DNA from: Anaerostipes butyraticus
GTDB lineage: Bacteria > Bacillota > Clostridia > Lachnospirales > Lachnospiraceae
Direction: 5' to 3'
Assembly: GCF_016586355.1 (NCBI RefSeq)
Contig: NZ_BLYI01000047.1
Span: 149,211-213,210 of the forward strand
DNA: 64,000 nt
The notes beneath the pieces were generated by a model that saw nothing but the letters and a program-made list of their open reading frames with translations, searched no databases and had not been told where the DNA came from. The translations under genes were made by a program, and so were the position numbers. Below, piece by piece: positions 9,036 to 16,761 of the stretch (position 1 is its first letter; every line of letters starts with the position of its first letter).

Positions 9036-9587
9036 ATGAATAAGGTATTTGTATTTTTAGCAGATGGATTTGAAGAGATTGAAGGGCTTACAGTGGTTGA
9101 TCTTCTGCGCAGAGCAGATATTGATACAGTGACGGTATCCATCGGTGATTCCAAAAGCATCATAGGATCTCATCATATTGAAGTAAAAGCAGATATTATG
9201 TTCCATGAAGTATTAGAAGCAGAAGGCACAGTGTTTGTGCTTCCGGGCGGAATGCCGGGAACCCTGCATCTGAAGGAACACGAAGGGCTTGATAAGCTGC
9301 TTAAGAAGGCATATGCCAATGGAAAATATATTGCGGCTATCTGTGCTGCGCCAACAGTTCTCGAGAAATGCGGACTGCTGGAAGGAAAGAAAGCAACTTC
9401 CTATCCTTCTGTGCAGGAAGAACTGAAATCCGCAGATTATCAGACAGACAAGGTGGTTGTGGATCAGAATATCATCACAAGCCGCGGAATGGGAACTGCA
9501 ATCGAATTTGGAGCAAAGATAGTAGAACTCCTGCAGGGAGAACAGGCAAAAGAAGAATTATTAGAAAGTATAGTTTACGGAGATTAA
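9036..9587 (+). CDS. DJ-1/PfpI family protein (YajL/ThiJ-like)
   Basis: A 183-residue cytosolic protein of the class I glutamine-amidotransferase-like fold. The nucleophile-elbow Cys103 sits in AAICAAP, the partner acidic residue is in GFEEIE (Glu14/15), and GGMPGT follows the central strand. Bacterial members such as YajL are linked to oxidative and carbonyl stress; a precise activity cannot be assigned. The ATG at 9036 is preferred because AAAGGAAGG precedes it; the in-frame ATG at 9015 has no ribosome site. The next gene starts after three bases, so the two are one operon. Confidence 0.9.
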   Translation: MNKVFVFLADGFEEIEGLTVVDLLRRADIDTVTVSIGDSKSIIGSHHIEVKADIMFHEVLEAEGTVFVLPGGMPGTLHLKEHEGLDKLLKKAYANGKYIAAICAAPTVLEKCGLLEGKKATSYPSVQEELKSADYQTDKVVVDQNIITSRGMGTAIEFGAKIVELLQGEQAKEELLESIVYGD

Positions 9588-9590
9588 TGT

Positions 9591-10379
9591 ATGGAAGGAA
9601 CAAAAAAGCTGGGCTGGCTGGAACAGCTTAAGATTGCCTGTCTGAAGCCAAGGGAATATCCACGGCTGCTTCAGGTTGGCAAGGGCAGAGTCGTTTGTTT
9701 TTTCATCGTTATTAGTTTTTTGATTACATTTCTGGGCTATGGAGTCAATATGATCGGCTTCAGTGTCAGCGTGGGAGGCGCGAAGAATTTTATTCTGAAC
9801 CGCCTTCCGGCTTTTGAACTGAAGAATGGAACACTGGAGATGGAGAATCGTCTGGATTTTGATTTTGGCGGAATTCATATTGTCGCGGATACGACAAAAG
9901 ATACCGTAGATACGAGTGATTTCAGCCCAGATTATTCCGGAGAGATTTATTTCGCAAAGAACGAAGCGGTCATCCAGACCAATTCAGTGCAGCCGATGCG
10001 GTACAGGGTTTCATTTTCTGATCATAAGAATGTTGTGTTTAACAATCATAAAATGCTGGCTCTGATCCCCGCAATCCGCATCTTTATGGTGCTCATGTTT
10101 TTTATGACATGGCTGATGCAGATTCTGCTGTATCTGTTTTTGTGTCTGTTTATCAGTATGTTTGTATTTATGAATCAGCGGGTTCGCAATGAAGAAGTTT
10201 CATTTGGAAAAGTATTCCGCCTGTCAATTTATGCCAGGGTGATTTTCGAACTGATCGAGACACTGGGATCCACAGCAGGGATCGCATTTTTTTCAGGCAG
10301 TATATGGATGATCATTTCTTATCTGGGAAGTTATCAGCTTCTGGGAATGGCGTTTATAAAATCAGAAGATAAAAAATAA
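9591..10379 (+). CDS. DUF1189 family membrane protein
   Basis: A 262-residue integral membrane protein. One hydrophobic segment lies at about 32-55 and a cluster of four lies between about 155 and 255; the loop between them (about 65-150) is hydrophilic and probably extracytoplasmic. The N-terminal pattern with KPREYPRLL and the overall layout match DUF1189, a Firmicute family of unknown function (relatives are annotated as maltodextrin-operon-associated). It is translationally close to the DJ-1 gene, three bases apart. No catalytic residue can be pointed to. Confidence 0.75.
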   Translation: MEGTKKLGWLEQLKIACLKPREYPRLLQVGKGRVVCFFIVISFLITFLGYGVNMIGFSVSVGGAKNFILNRLPAFELKNGTLEMENRLDFDFGGIHIVADTTKDTVDTSDFSPDYSGEIYFAKNEAVIQTNSVQPMRYRVSFSDHKNVVFNNHKMLALIPAIRIFMVLMFFMTWLMQILLYLFLCLFISMFVFMNQRVRNEEVSFGKVFRLSIYARVIFELIETLGSTAGIAFFSGSIWMIISYLGSYQLLGMAFIKSEDKK

Positions 10380-10389
10380 CAGATGAAAA

Positions 10390-10426
10390 AAGAAAAAACC
10401 GCGGATATGTTCCGTGGTTTTTTTCT
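10390..10426 (+). terminator. Terminator after the DUF1189 gene
   Basis: AAACCGCGGA pairs with TCCGTGGTTT (one G-T pair) and is followed by a T-run. Confidence 0.85.
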
Positions 10427-10434
10427 TTCTGGAG

Positions 10435-10596
10435 TAAAGTATAGGTCTTTGATGTCCGTCTTCTAGTCTGCCTGGTGTCATAAGATAAGTCAAAAATTTG
10501 TCATACGTATTCAAGTCCACTGCAAGTCAAAAACTAGTCATCAGCTATACTTTATGATATTGCCTGCAGATGGCCTTCTACAGGCAATATCATAAA
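10435..10596. repeat. Composite inverted/direct repeat element of unknown kind
   Basis: TAAAGTATAG (10435-10444) and its exact inverse CTATACTTTA (10545-10554) enclose about 100 bases. Inside are two 18-base direct repeats with two mismatches (10487-10504 and 10524-10541, AAGTCAAAAA-N3-GTCAT). Directly after comes a perfect 16-base inverted repeat (10551-10566 and 10581-10596) with a 14-base loop. No open frame or T-run fits a gene or terminator. It may be a small non-autonomous element or a structured RNA. Confidence 0.55.
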
Positions 10597-10598
10597 AC

Positions 10599-10640
10599 GA
10601 AAAAAGGCATTCCAATCCCTTCGGATGGAACACCTTTGTT
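10599..10640 (-). terminator. Minus-strand terminator of an orphan transcription unit
   Basis: On the minus strand AAAGG..TTCCATCC pairs with GGATTGGAA..CCTTT and is followed by TTTTTTCG. There is no minus-strand gene upstream, only the promoter at 10654-10681. Confidence 0.55.
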
Positions 10641-10653
10641 CTCGATGTTTTTT

Positions 10654-10681
10654 ATTATACTCATATATGACGATTTGTCAA
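10654..10681 (-). promoter_or_regulatory. Orphan minus-strand sigma-A promoter
   Basis: TTGACA (10681-10676) and TATAAT (10659-10654), both perfect consensus, spacer 16. Transcription would start near 10647 and meet the terminator within about 50 bases, antisense to nothing annotated. Confidence 0.6.
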
Positions 10682-10709
10682 GAAAAAAATTGAAAAAAGG
10701 GAGAAAATC

Positions 10710-11609
10710 ATGAAAAAACAAAAAGTAATGATCTTAGCCGTACTGGCTACTTTTTTATGGGGAAGTGCTTATCCCTGTATTAAAATCGGATATGAGCTGT
10801 TTGAAATTGCAGCAGATGATCTTGGAAGTAAGTTTTTGTTTGCAGGAATCCGGTTTGTAATGGCGGGACTTATGGTTTTGGCATTTACTGCGCTGAAACA
10901 GCCGAAAGACTGTATTCCTAAAAAAAATATGGCAGGAAGGCTGGTTCTGCTTGGAATCCTGCAGACGACAATCCAGTATATCTTTTTCTACATAGGGCTT
11001 GCCAATACGACCGGGGCTAAAAGTGCGATCATCAATTCTTTGACAGCCTTTTTTCCAATCGTTCTGGCTCCCTTGTTTTTCCGGGATGACCGTCTGACGG
11101 TTAAAAAAGGGCTGGGATGCCTGATCGGCCTTGCAGGTATTGTGATCATCAATCTGGATGGCAGCGGTCTCGGAGGATTTAAGCTGACGGGAGAAGGATT
11201 TGCGGTGTTTGCGGCAATGGCTCAGAGCCTGGCATCAATCTACAGCAAAAAACTGGCCAGATATATGAATGTTATGACCATAACGGGATATCAGCTTTTT
11301 ATTGGAGGAATTCTTCTGGCAGCGGCAGGGGTTCTGACAGGAGGAACACTTACAGCTGTATGGCAGGGAGTACTGCTGCTTCTTTATATGGCGGCTTTGT
11401 CGGCGGTAGCTTTTACCGTATGGACCTATCTCCTGTCTCATAATCCGGTCAGTTCCGTATCCATTTATAATCTTTTGATCCCGGTATTCGGAACAGTTTT
11501 GTCAGGAATCTTTTTACAGGAAAATATTATGACATGGACGCATCTGATTTCCATTGTGCTTGTGTGTATGGGAATCGTGCTGGTCAATAGAAAACAAAAA
11601 GCTGAATGA
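10710..11609 (+). CDS. EamA/DMT-family transporter
   Basis: A 299-residue inner-membrane protein with about ten transmembrane helices arranged as two EamA repeats (about 5-150 and 160-295). The first helix carries the typical FLWGSAYP motif of the drug/metabolite transporter superfamily. Members export amino acids, metabolites or toxic compounds; substrate unknown. It is monocistronic, flanked by the repeat element upstream and a terminator downstream. Ribosome site GGGAGAAAATC precedes the ATG. Confidence 0.88.
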   Translation: MKKQKVMILAVLATFLWGSAYPCIKIGYELFEIAADDLGSKFLFAGIRFVMAGLMVLAFTALKQPKDCIPKKNMAGRLVLLGILQTTIQYIFFYIGLANTTGAKSAIINSLTAFFPIVLAPLFFRDDRLTVKKGLGCLIGLAGIVIINLDGSGLGGFKLTGEGFAVFAAMAQSLASIYSKKLARYMNVMTITGYQLFIGGILLAAAGVLTGGTLTAVWQGVLLLLYMAALSAVAFTVWTYLLSHNPVSSVSIYNLLIPVFGTVLSGIFLQENIMTWTHLISIVLVCMGIVLVNRKQKAE

Positions 11610-11629
11610 AAAAGATCCTCAGAAAAGGT

Positions 11630-11661
11630 AAAGAGAGCAGATAGGGAAATCTGCTCTCTTT
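11630..11661 (+). terminator. Terminator after the EamA transporter gene
   Basis: AAAGAGAGCAGAT pairs with ATCTGCTCTCTTT around a short loop. The T-run is short. Confidence 0.75.
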
Positions 11662-11858
11662 GAGGGGAGTATAAATAAATTAATAAGGGGTTATAAATCG
11701 AAAATATAATATACCTTCGATAAATGAATCATAACCCATTTACCAAAAAAAAGCAATCGTTTTTGATAAAAAAGTCAAAAAGTTTCTGTAATCTTAATAC
11801 ATAATTTTGAAACCTTTCGTTCAAAATAAACTTGTAAATCAAAGAAAGGAGAATGATT

Positions 11859-12017
11859 ATGTCAAAGAATTATTCCAACTCAAACAACAAAAACCAGTCA
11901 TCTGGCAGCTCCAGGAACGCGAAAAACGGAGGACAGAACTGTATGAGGAACTCCTCTAAGAATAAGAGCCAGAATAAGACGCAGAATAAAAACCAGAATG
12001 TAAATGACGAATATTAG
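11859..12017 (+). CDS. Small Asn/Ser/Lys-rich protein, 52 residues
   Basis: ATG at 11859 follows AAAGGAG by seven bases and the frame ends in TAG at 12017, then a strong terminator. The 52-residue product is almost entirely Asn, Ser, Lys and Gln with a single Cys near position 30, basic and without hydrophobic core, so it is probably disordered. Small spore-associated and spore-coat-like proteins of Clostridia have this composition, but no signature of alpha/beta or gamma SASPs can be seen. The upstream 200 bases are AT-rich and show no clear sigma-A promoter, which is compatible with, but does not prove, expression under a sporulation sigma factor. Confidence 0.65.
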   Translation: MSKNYSNSNNKNQSSGSSRNAKNGGQNCMRNSSKNKSQNKTQNKNQNVNDEY

Positions 12018-12026
12018 AGAAAGTCG

Positions 12027-12077
12027 GGAAAACAGCTTTCCGGAAATTTCAATTTCCGGGGGCTGTTTTCTTTTTTT
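12027..12077 (+). terminator. Terminator of the small Asn-rich gene
   Basis: GAAAACAGC and GCTGTTTTC, with inner CCGGAAAT/ATTTCCGG, form a long stem followed by seven T. Confidence 0.9.
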
Positions 12078-12117
12078 CGCATAGTCTATTTATTATAGAA
12101 GGAAAAAGGATAGGGCA

Positions 12118-12420
12118 ATGGAATTTATTAATGTATCATTAAAAGACGGGCTGAAAATGGCAGAAGAAAAAGAAAAATACAGGCTGATTGACGTAAGAGA
12201 GCCTTACCGGTATGAAAAAGAGCATTTAAAAGGGGCAGTAAACCGTCCCTACGGAATCTTAAAGCAGGAAGATTACAACGAGAAAAAAGATCTGATTGTG
12301 TATTGCGACTTTGGAGGCCAGAGCATGATGGCGGCAAGACATCTGGCAAAAGAAGGATTTCGGGTATATAATATTGTCGGAGGAGTGTATTATCATCTGG
12401 AAGAATGGAAAGATGGTTGA
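12118..12420 (+). CDS. Single-domain rhodanese-like protein
   Basis: A 100-residue rhodanese domain with the usual landmarks: IDVREPYRYEKEHLKGAVN near the N-terminal half and the active-site loop YCDFGGQS with the sulfur-accepting Cys63. Stand-alone rhodaneses carry persulfide sulfur in the cytosol for detoxification, Fe-S work or tRNA thiolation. Ribosome site GGATAGGGCA is modest. It precedes the RNA methyltransferase gene by about 60 bases and may be transcribed with it. Confidence 0.9.
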   Translation: MEFINVSLKDGLKMAEEKEKYRLIDVREPYRYEKEHLKGAVNRPYGILKQEDYNEKKDLIVYCDFGGQSMMAARHLAKEGFRVYNIVGGVYYHLEEWKDG

Positions 12421-12479
12421 CGAAAAAAATGGAAAAAGGTAGAATAGGGAAAGAATTATATCAAAATAAGGAGAGATAA

Positions 12480-13625
12480 GTGGACCGTATAGAACTGATT
12501 GCTCCATGTCATTTTGGACTGGAAGCAGTGTTAAAAAGAGAAATCAAAGATTTAGGTTATGATATTGTTCAGGTGGAAGACGGCCGTGTAACGTTTGCGG
12601 CAGACCTTGGAGGAATTGCCAGAGCTAATCTTTTTCTGAGGACAGCAGAAAGGATTTTGTTAAAAATAGGCTCTTTCAAGGCAGTGACATTTGATGAACT
12701 GTTTGAGGAGACCAGGAAGCTTCCATGGGAAAATTATATTCCGAAAAATGGAAAGTTCTGGGTAAAAAAAGCCTCCACAGCCAGGAGTCGTCTGCACAGC
12801 GCGCCGGACATTCAGTCGATTGTAAAGAAAGCAATGGTAGAGCGGCTGAAAGGCAGATATCATGTATCGTGGTTTGAAGAGAGCGGCGATGACTATCCGG
12901 TCCGTGTTTTTATATTGAAAGATCAGGTAACCATCAGTCTGGATACTTCAGGAACGCCTCTTCATAAAAGAGGATACCGGAAGCTGGTCAGTGAGGCGCC
13001 GATCCGTGAGACGCTTGCCGCAGCGCTTCTGATGCTGACGCCGTGGAACAAAGACAGGATCCTGGTGGATCCATTCTGCGGAAGCGGTACCTTTCTGATT
13101 GAAGCGGCGATGATGGGAAAGCGGATCGCGCCGGGAATCAATCGTTCGTTTGAAGCGGAAAACTGGGATTTTGTACCGAGAAAAACATGGTATGCAGCAG
13201 CCGATGAGGCAGGAGACGCAGTCCTGGAACATGTACAGATGGATCTGCAGGGATACGACAAGAACCCGCAGATGCTGAGGATTGCCAGAGAAAATGCCAG
13301 AGACGCAGAGGTCGATGATCTGATTCATTTTCAGCAGAGAGAAGTAAAAGATCTGCGGCACAGCAAGCCATATGGCTTTATTATTGCCAATCCTCCGTAT
13401 GGAGAGCGCCTGGAAGACCGAAAAGATCTTCCGGAATTGTATGGGCAGATGAGAGAAGCGTTTGATCGTCTGGACACCTGGTCCAAATATGTGATTACCT
13501 CATACGAGGATGCAGAGAAATATTTAGGAAAAGCTGCAAGGAAACGAAAAGTATACAATGGAATGATACGGGGAGAATATCTTCAGTATCTGGGACCGAA
13601 ACCACCAAGAAGGGAGCCGAGATGA
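12480..13625 (+). CDS. THUMP-domain 23S rRNA guanine-N2 methyltransferase (RlmL/YpsC-like)
   Basis: A 381-residue class I SAM-dependent methyltransferase. The N-terminal part (about 1-155) is a ferredoxin-like plus THUMP RNA-binding module; the C-terminal part carries motif I DPFCGSGTFLIEAA and the catalytic NPPYGERL motif of N-methylating enzymes. The family includes E. coli RlmL (m2G2445) and B. subtilis YpsC. Translation starts with GTG at 12480 after AAGGAGAG. The stop overlaps the ATG of the next gene (ATGA), showing translational coupling with the RdgB homologue. Confidence 0.9.
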   Translation: MDRIELIAPCHFGLEAVLKREIKDLGYDIVQVEDGRVTFAADLGGIARANLFLRTAERILLKIGSFKAVTFDELFEETRKLPWENYIPKNGKFWVKKASTARSRLHSAPDIQSIVKKAMVERLKGRYHVSWFEESGDDYPVRVFILKDQVTISLDTSGTPLHKRGYRKLVSEAPIRETLAAALLMLTPWNKDRILVDPFCGSGTFLIEAAMMGKRIAPGINRSFEAENWDFVPRKTWYAAADEAGDAVLEHVQMDLQGYDKNPQMLRIARENARDAEVDDLIHFQQREVKDLRHSKPYGFIIANPPYGERLEDRKDLPELYGQMREAFDRLDTWSKYVITSYEDAEKYLGKAARKRKVYNGMIRGEYLQYLGPKPPRREPR

Positions 13626-14206
13626 AAAAGAAACTGATTTTCGCTACAGGAAATGAAGGGAAAATGAAAGAAGTCCGTGAGATTCTTGCGGATTCCGGCT
13701 ACGAGATCCTGTCCATGAAGGAAGCAGGAGTGGATCTGGAAATCGTGGAAGATGGAACAACATTTGAAGAAAATGCTTTGATCAAGGCAAGAGCAGTTAT
13801 GGAAGCCACCGGGGAACTGACGCTTGCAGATGATTCTGGTCTGGAAATCGATGCCTTTGACGGAGGTCCGGGTGTGTACTCTTCCAGATATCTTGGGGAA
13901 GATACCCCATATACGGAAAAAAATCAGATCATATTGGATAAAATGAAGGATGTACCGGAACAGGAGCGAACAGCGAGGTTTGTTTGTGTCATTGCAGCAA
14001 TATTTCCTGATGGACAAACCTATACGACTCGTGGTACTATGGAAGGGATTATAGGATATGAGGCGAGCGGAGAAAATGGATTTGGATACGATCCGATCTT
14101 TTATCTGCCGGAGCTTAAGAAATATAGCGCACAGCTGAGCAGCAATGAGAAGAATGAATTGAGCCATCGCGGAGAGGCGCTGAGGAAAATGAAGGAAGTT
14201 CTTTAA
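13622..14206 (+). CDS. rdgB: XTP/dITP diphosphatase (RdgB/HAM1)
   Basis: House-cleaning pyrophosphatase that hydrolyses dITP, XTP and ITP to monophosphates, keeping deaminated purines out of DNA and RNA. The 194-residue protein has the HAM1 signatures: FATGNEGKMKEV near the N-terminus, DDSGLEIDAFDGGPGVYSSRY in the middle and GENGFGYDPIF near the end, then SHRGEAL. Length is normal. The start overlaps the methyltransferase stop by four bases and the phosphoesterase gene follows after 11 bases. Confidence 0.96.
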   Translation: MKKKLIFATGNEGKMKEVREILADSGYEILSMKEAGVDLEIVEDGTTFEENALIKARAVMEATGELTLADDSGLEIDAFDGGPGVYSSRYLGEDTPYTEKNQIILDKMKDVPEQERTARFVCVIAAIFPDGQTYTTRGTMEGIIGYEASGENGFGYDPIFYLPELKKYSAQLSSNEKNELSHRGEALRKMKEVL

Positions 14207-14217
14207 GGAGATGTTTT

Positions 14218-14727
14218 ATGAGAATATTGGTAATCAGTGATTCTCACGGCCGCAATGATGATATAAAAGGGGTCCTCGATCAGGTCGGGGATATCGATAT
14301 GATGATCCATTGTGGTGATGTAGAACGCGGAGATTCATACATACGGGAGATTGCAGGATGTCCTGTGGTTATGGTCGCAGGAAATAACGATTATTACCTG
14401 GATCTTCCAAGTGAAGAAGAAGTACAGATTGGAGATTATAAGGTCCTGGTAACTCACGGACACGGATACTATGTAAATTCCGGTGTGGAATATCTGAGAG
14501 AACATGCTTTGGAATATGGATATGACATCGTAATGTATGGACATACCCATGTACCGTTTATAGAGATTGGCGAGGATGTGACGATCCTCAATCCTGGAAG
14601 CATTTCATATCCGAGGCAGCCGGGAAGAAAGCCGACATTCCTGATGATGGAGATCGACGACGAAGGGCAGGCGCATTATGCCCATGGATATTACAGAGAA
14701 CAGTTTGGAGAACTGATGCTTTACTAG
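14218..14727 (+). CDS. YfcE/MJ0936-type metallophosphoesterase
   Basis: A 169-residue calcineurin-like phosphodiesterase with the full set of metal ligands: DSHGR (motif I), GDVE (II), GNND (III), and THGHGY and GHTHVP (IV, V). Members hydrolyse phosphodiesters with Mn2+; physiological substrates are unsettled. It is the last gene of the three-gene run that starts with the THUMP methyltransferase and is followed by a terminator. Confidence 0.93.
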   Translation: MRILVISDSHGRNDDIKGVLDQVGDIDMMIHCGDVERGDSYIREIAGCPVVMVAGNNDYYLDLPSEEEVQIGDYKVLVTHGHGYYVNSGVEYLREHALEYGYDIVMYGHTHVPFIEIGEDVTILNPGSISYPRQPGRKPTFLMMEIDDEGQAHYAHGYYREQFGELMLY

Positions 14728-14730
14728 AAG

Positions 14731-14773
14731 AAAAAGAAGATAGGAATGCAGATGGACATTTCTGTCTTTTTTT
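14731..14773 (+). terminator. Terminator after the phosphoesterase gene
   Basis: AGATAGGAATG pairs with CATTTCTGTCT, including G-T pairs, and is followed by a T-run. Confidence 0.65.
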
Positions 14774-14808
14774 CTGCGAATATGAAACATGCGCAAATCA
14801 GGAGATGG

Positions 14809-14831
14809 AAGCGGACTTGTCCGCTTTTTTC
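14809..14831 (+). terminator. Second terminator before rlmD
   Basis: AGCGGAC and GTCCGCT are exact inverses two bases apart, followed by TTTTTT. Confidence 0.7.
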
Positions 14832-14861
14832 TGTCATACATAAGAATAGAAAGGAAAGAAG

Positions 14862-16217
14862 ATGAGGAAAAAGGATATTATAGAAGGGGTTGTGGATCAT
14901 GTGGAATTTCCAAATAAAGGAACATTTTCATATGAGGACAGGACAATTACAGTAAAAGGTGTGATCGAAGGACAGAAAATCCGGGGACAGGTGACAAAAA
15001 AACGCAGGAATGGAGGACAGGTCCGTCTGCTGGAAGTGCTGGAGCCGTCAAAACTGGAAGATGTGCAGCCGGAATGTGAACATTTCGGCGCCTGCGGCGG
15101 ATGTTTTTATCAGACTGTTTCTTATAAAAATCAGCTGAAAATAAAAGAAGGACAGGTAAGAGAATTATTAAAAGATTTTGTTCCGAATGAAAAATGGAAC
15201 GGAATCAAAGGAAGTCCGAAGCAGTGGGGATACCGCAACAAGATGGAATTCTCTTTTGGAGATGAAGTAAAAGACGGCCCTCTGGCTCTGGGAATGCACA
15301 AAAAGAACACGTTTCATGATATTGTGAACATTACAGGGTGTAAAATTGTGGATGATGATTACAATCGAATCGTCCAGTGTGTATTAAACGAAGTAAAGGA
15401 TATGGGACTGCCGTTTTACCACAAAATGCGCCATGAAGGATACTGGCGTCATCTGGTAGTGCGCAGGGCAGAATGTTCCGGAGATATCCTGATCAACATC
15501 GTAACAACCTCCCAGGGAGCGGCGGATTTTACAAAACTTGTGGAGGCGCTGGAAGTCCTGAAACTCCAGGGACAGATTGTAGGAATCCTGCATACGGTAA
15601 ACGACAGTCTGGCAGATGTGGTACAGGCAGATTCTATGGAAATCCTTCATGGGCAGAACTATTTCTTTGAAGAAATCCTGGGGCTGAAATTTAAGATTTC
15701 TCCGTTTTCTTTCTTCCAGACCAATTCGCTGGGGGCAGAAGTGCTGTATGAGACAGCCAGAGATTATGTAGGAGAAACAAAAGATCAGGTGATCTTTGAC
15801 CTGTACAGCGGAACCGGGACCATTGCCCAGATGCTGGCGCCGGTGGCAAAGAAAGTTGTCGGTGTGGAAATCGTGGAAGAGGCCGTAAAAGCAGCAAAGG
15901 GAAATGCAAGGCTGAATGGACTGAATAACTGTGAATTTATTGCCGGAGATGTGCTGAAAGTACTGGATGAACTGGAAGAAAAACCGAATATCATCGTGCT
16001 GGATCCGCCGAGAGACGGAATCCATCCGAAAGCGCTGCCGAAGATCATCGGCTACGGCGTGGAGAAAATGGTGTACATCAGCTGCAAGCCGACCAGTCTG
16101 GCAAGAGACCTGGAAATGTTCCGGGAAGCAGGATATGAAGTAGAACAGGCGGGATGTGTTGATATGTTTCCGGGCACCGTACATGTGGAGACTGTGTGTT
16201 TGCTTTCCAAACATTAA
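14862..16217 (+). CDS. rlmD: 23S rRNA (uracil-C5)-methyltransferase, RlmD/RumA family
   Basis: A 451-residue enzyme that methylates a uracil C5 in 23S rRNA (U1939 in E. coli; Firmicute RlmCD enzymes also take U747). The N-terminal TRAM domain covers about 1-60. A [4Fe-4S] cluster is bound by Cys72, Cys78, Cys81 and a later Cys in ITGCKI. The SAM site has YSGTGTIAQML, followed by LDPPRDGIHPKAL, and the nucleophile is Cys408 in YISCKP. The length is typical. It stands alone between terminators. Confidence 0.93.
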   Translation: MRKKDIIEGVVDHVEFPNKGTFSYEDRTITVKGVIEGQKIRGQVTKKRRNGGQVRLLEVLEPSKLEDVQPECEHFGACGGCFYQTVSYKNQLKIKEGQVRELLKDFVPNEKWNGIKGSPKQWGYRNKMEFSFGDEVKDGPLALGMHKKNTFHDIVNITGCKIVDDDYNRIVQCVLNEVKDMGLPFYHKMRHEGYWRHLVVRRAECSGDILINIVTTSQGAADFTKLVEALEVLKLQGQIVGILHTVNDSLADVVQADSMEILHGQNYFFEEILGLKFKISPFSFFQTNSLGAEVLYETARDYVGETKDQVIFDLYSGTGTIAQMLAPVAKKVVGVEIVEEAVKAAKGNARLNGLNNCEFIAGDVLKVLDELEEKPNIIVLDPPRDGIHPKALPKIIGYGVEKMVYISCKPTSLARDLEMFREAGYEVEQAGCVDMFPGTVHVETVCLLSKH

Positions 16218-16227
16218 GAAAACAGCG

Positions 16228-16260
16228 AAGATGGGATGTGGATAAGCATCCCATCTTTCT
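16228..16260 (+). terminator. Terminator after rlmD
   Basis: AAGATGGGATG pairs with CATCCCATCTT, followed by TCTATTCT. Confidence 0.8.
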
Positions 16261-16348
16261 ATTCTAAATGTGGATATTTGGAAGGAATTAAGAACAGATA
16301 TGAGTTATAGGAAAAGAATGTCGCAGATAAAATAATACAGCTTGCAAA

Positions 16349-16492
16349 AGAAAATATATGGAGCGAACTTTATGTGATATTTTGCGTAAACGAGGAGGAA
16401 TAGACAGGGGTGTTATTGCAGAAGCGTTCAAACGATATGCAGTCAGGAAGGACAAGAACATCCTGCTTCTGTCAGAGTATGCGAAGAAGTTT
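16349..16492 (+). pseudogene. AbiEi-type antitoxin, internal fragment
   Basis: The frame around the ATG at 16358 encodes a stretch (MERTLCDILRKR, then AEAFKRYAVRKDKN and SEYAKKF) that matches the conserved core of AbiEi-family transcriptional antitoxins, where ERTLCDI..R and the YAKKF tail precede the C-terminus. An in-frame TAA lies a few codons upstream, so the N-terminal winged-helix half is missing. After Phe45 the frame stops resembling the family. It is followed in another frame by an AbiEii remnant, as in intact abiEi-abiEii operons. Confidence 0.75.
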
Positions 16493-16721
16493 CGCAGGTT
16501 TAGACACCCGTGCCACTATGGACATGGATGCATCATCCAAGAAACGAGGTTCATCGGAGATTCTGAAGGATTATAAGAATATCATTGATGTTGTCAGAAA
16601 CAGTGATGCGATGATAAAGCAGTGGAGGACTTATCAGAAAGATTGTGAAGATGCCGCTGATATTAATTTCGATGAGATTTGTGATGCTGTAGTGCAGATA
16701 AAGATGATGAGGAGCATGTAA
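16491..16721 (+). pseudogene. AbiEii-type nucleotidyltransferase toxin, internally deleted
   Basis: In the frame shifted from the AbiEi fragment, FAGLDTRATMDMDA (16491-16532) is the nucleotide-transfer motif of AbiEii toxins. It is followed almost at once by SKKRGSSEILKDYKN and KQWRTYQKDCEDAADINFDEICDAVV, the pattern of the AbiEii C-terminus. In intact toxins these two parts are separated by roughly 150 or more residues, so an internal deletion has removed most of the fold. It has no usable start of its own. The toxin is surely inactive. Confidence 0.75.
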
Positions 16722-16761
16722 AAATTTCAGCGTTTCTAAGAGGAAATTAACCTGTCCTATT

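Noticed and set aside
13583..14167. 194-codon frame antisense to rdgB
   Set aside because: Mirrors the rdgB frame; no ribosome site and no family pattern.
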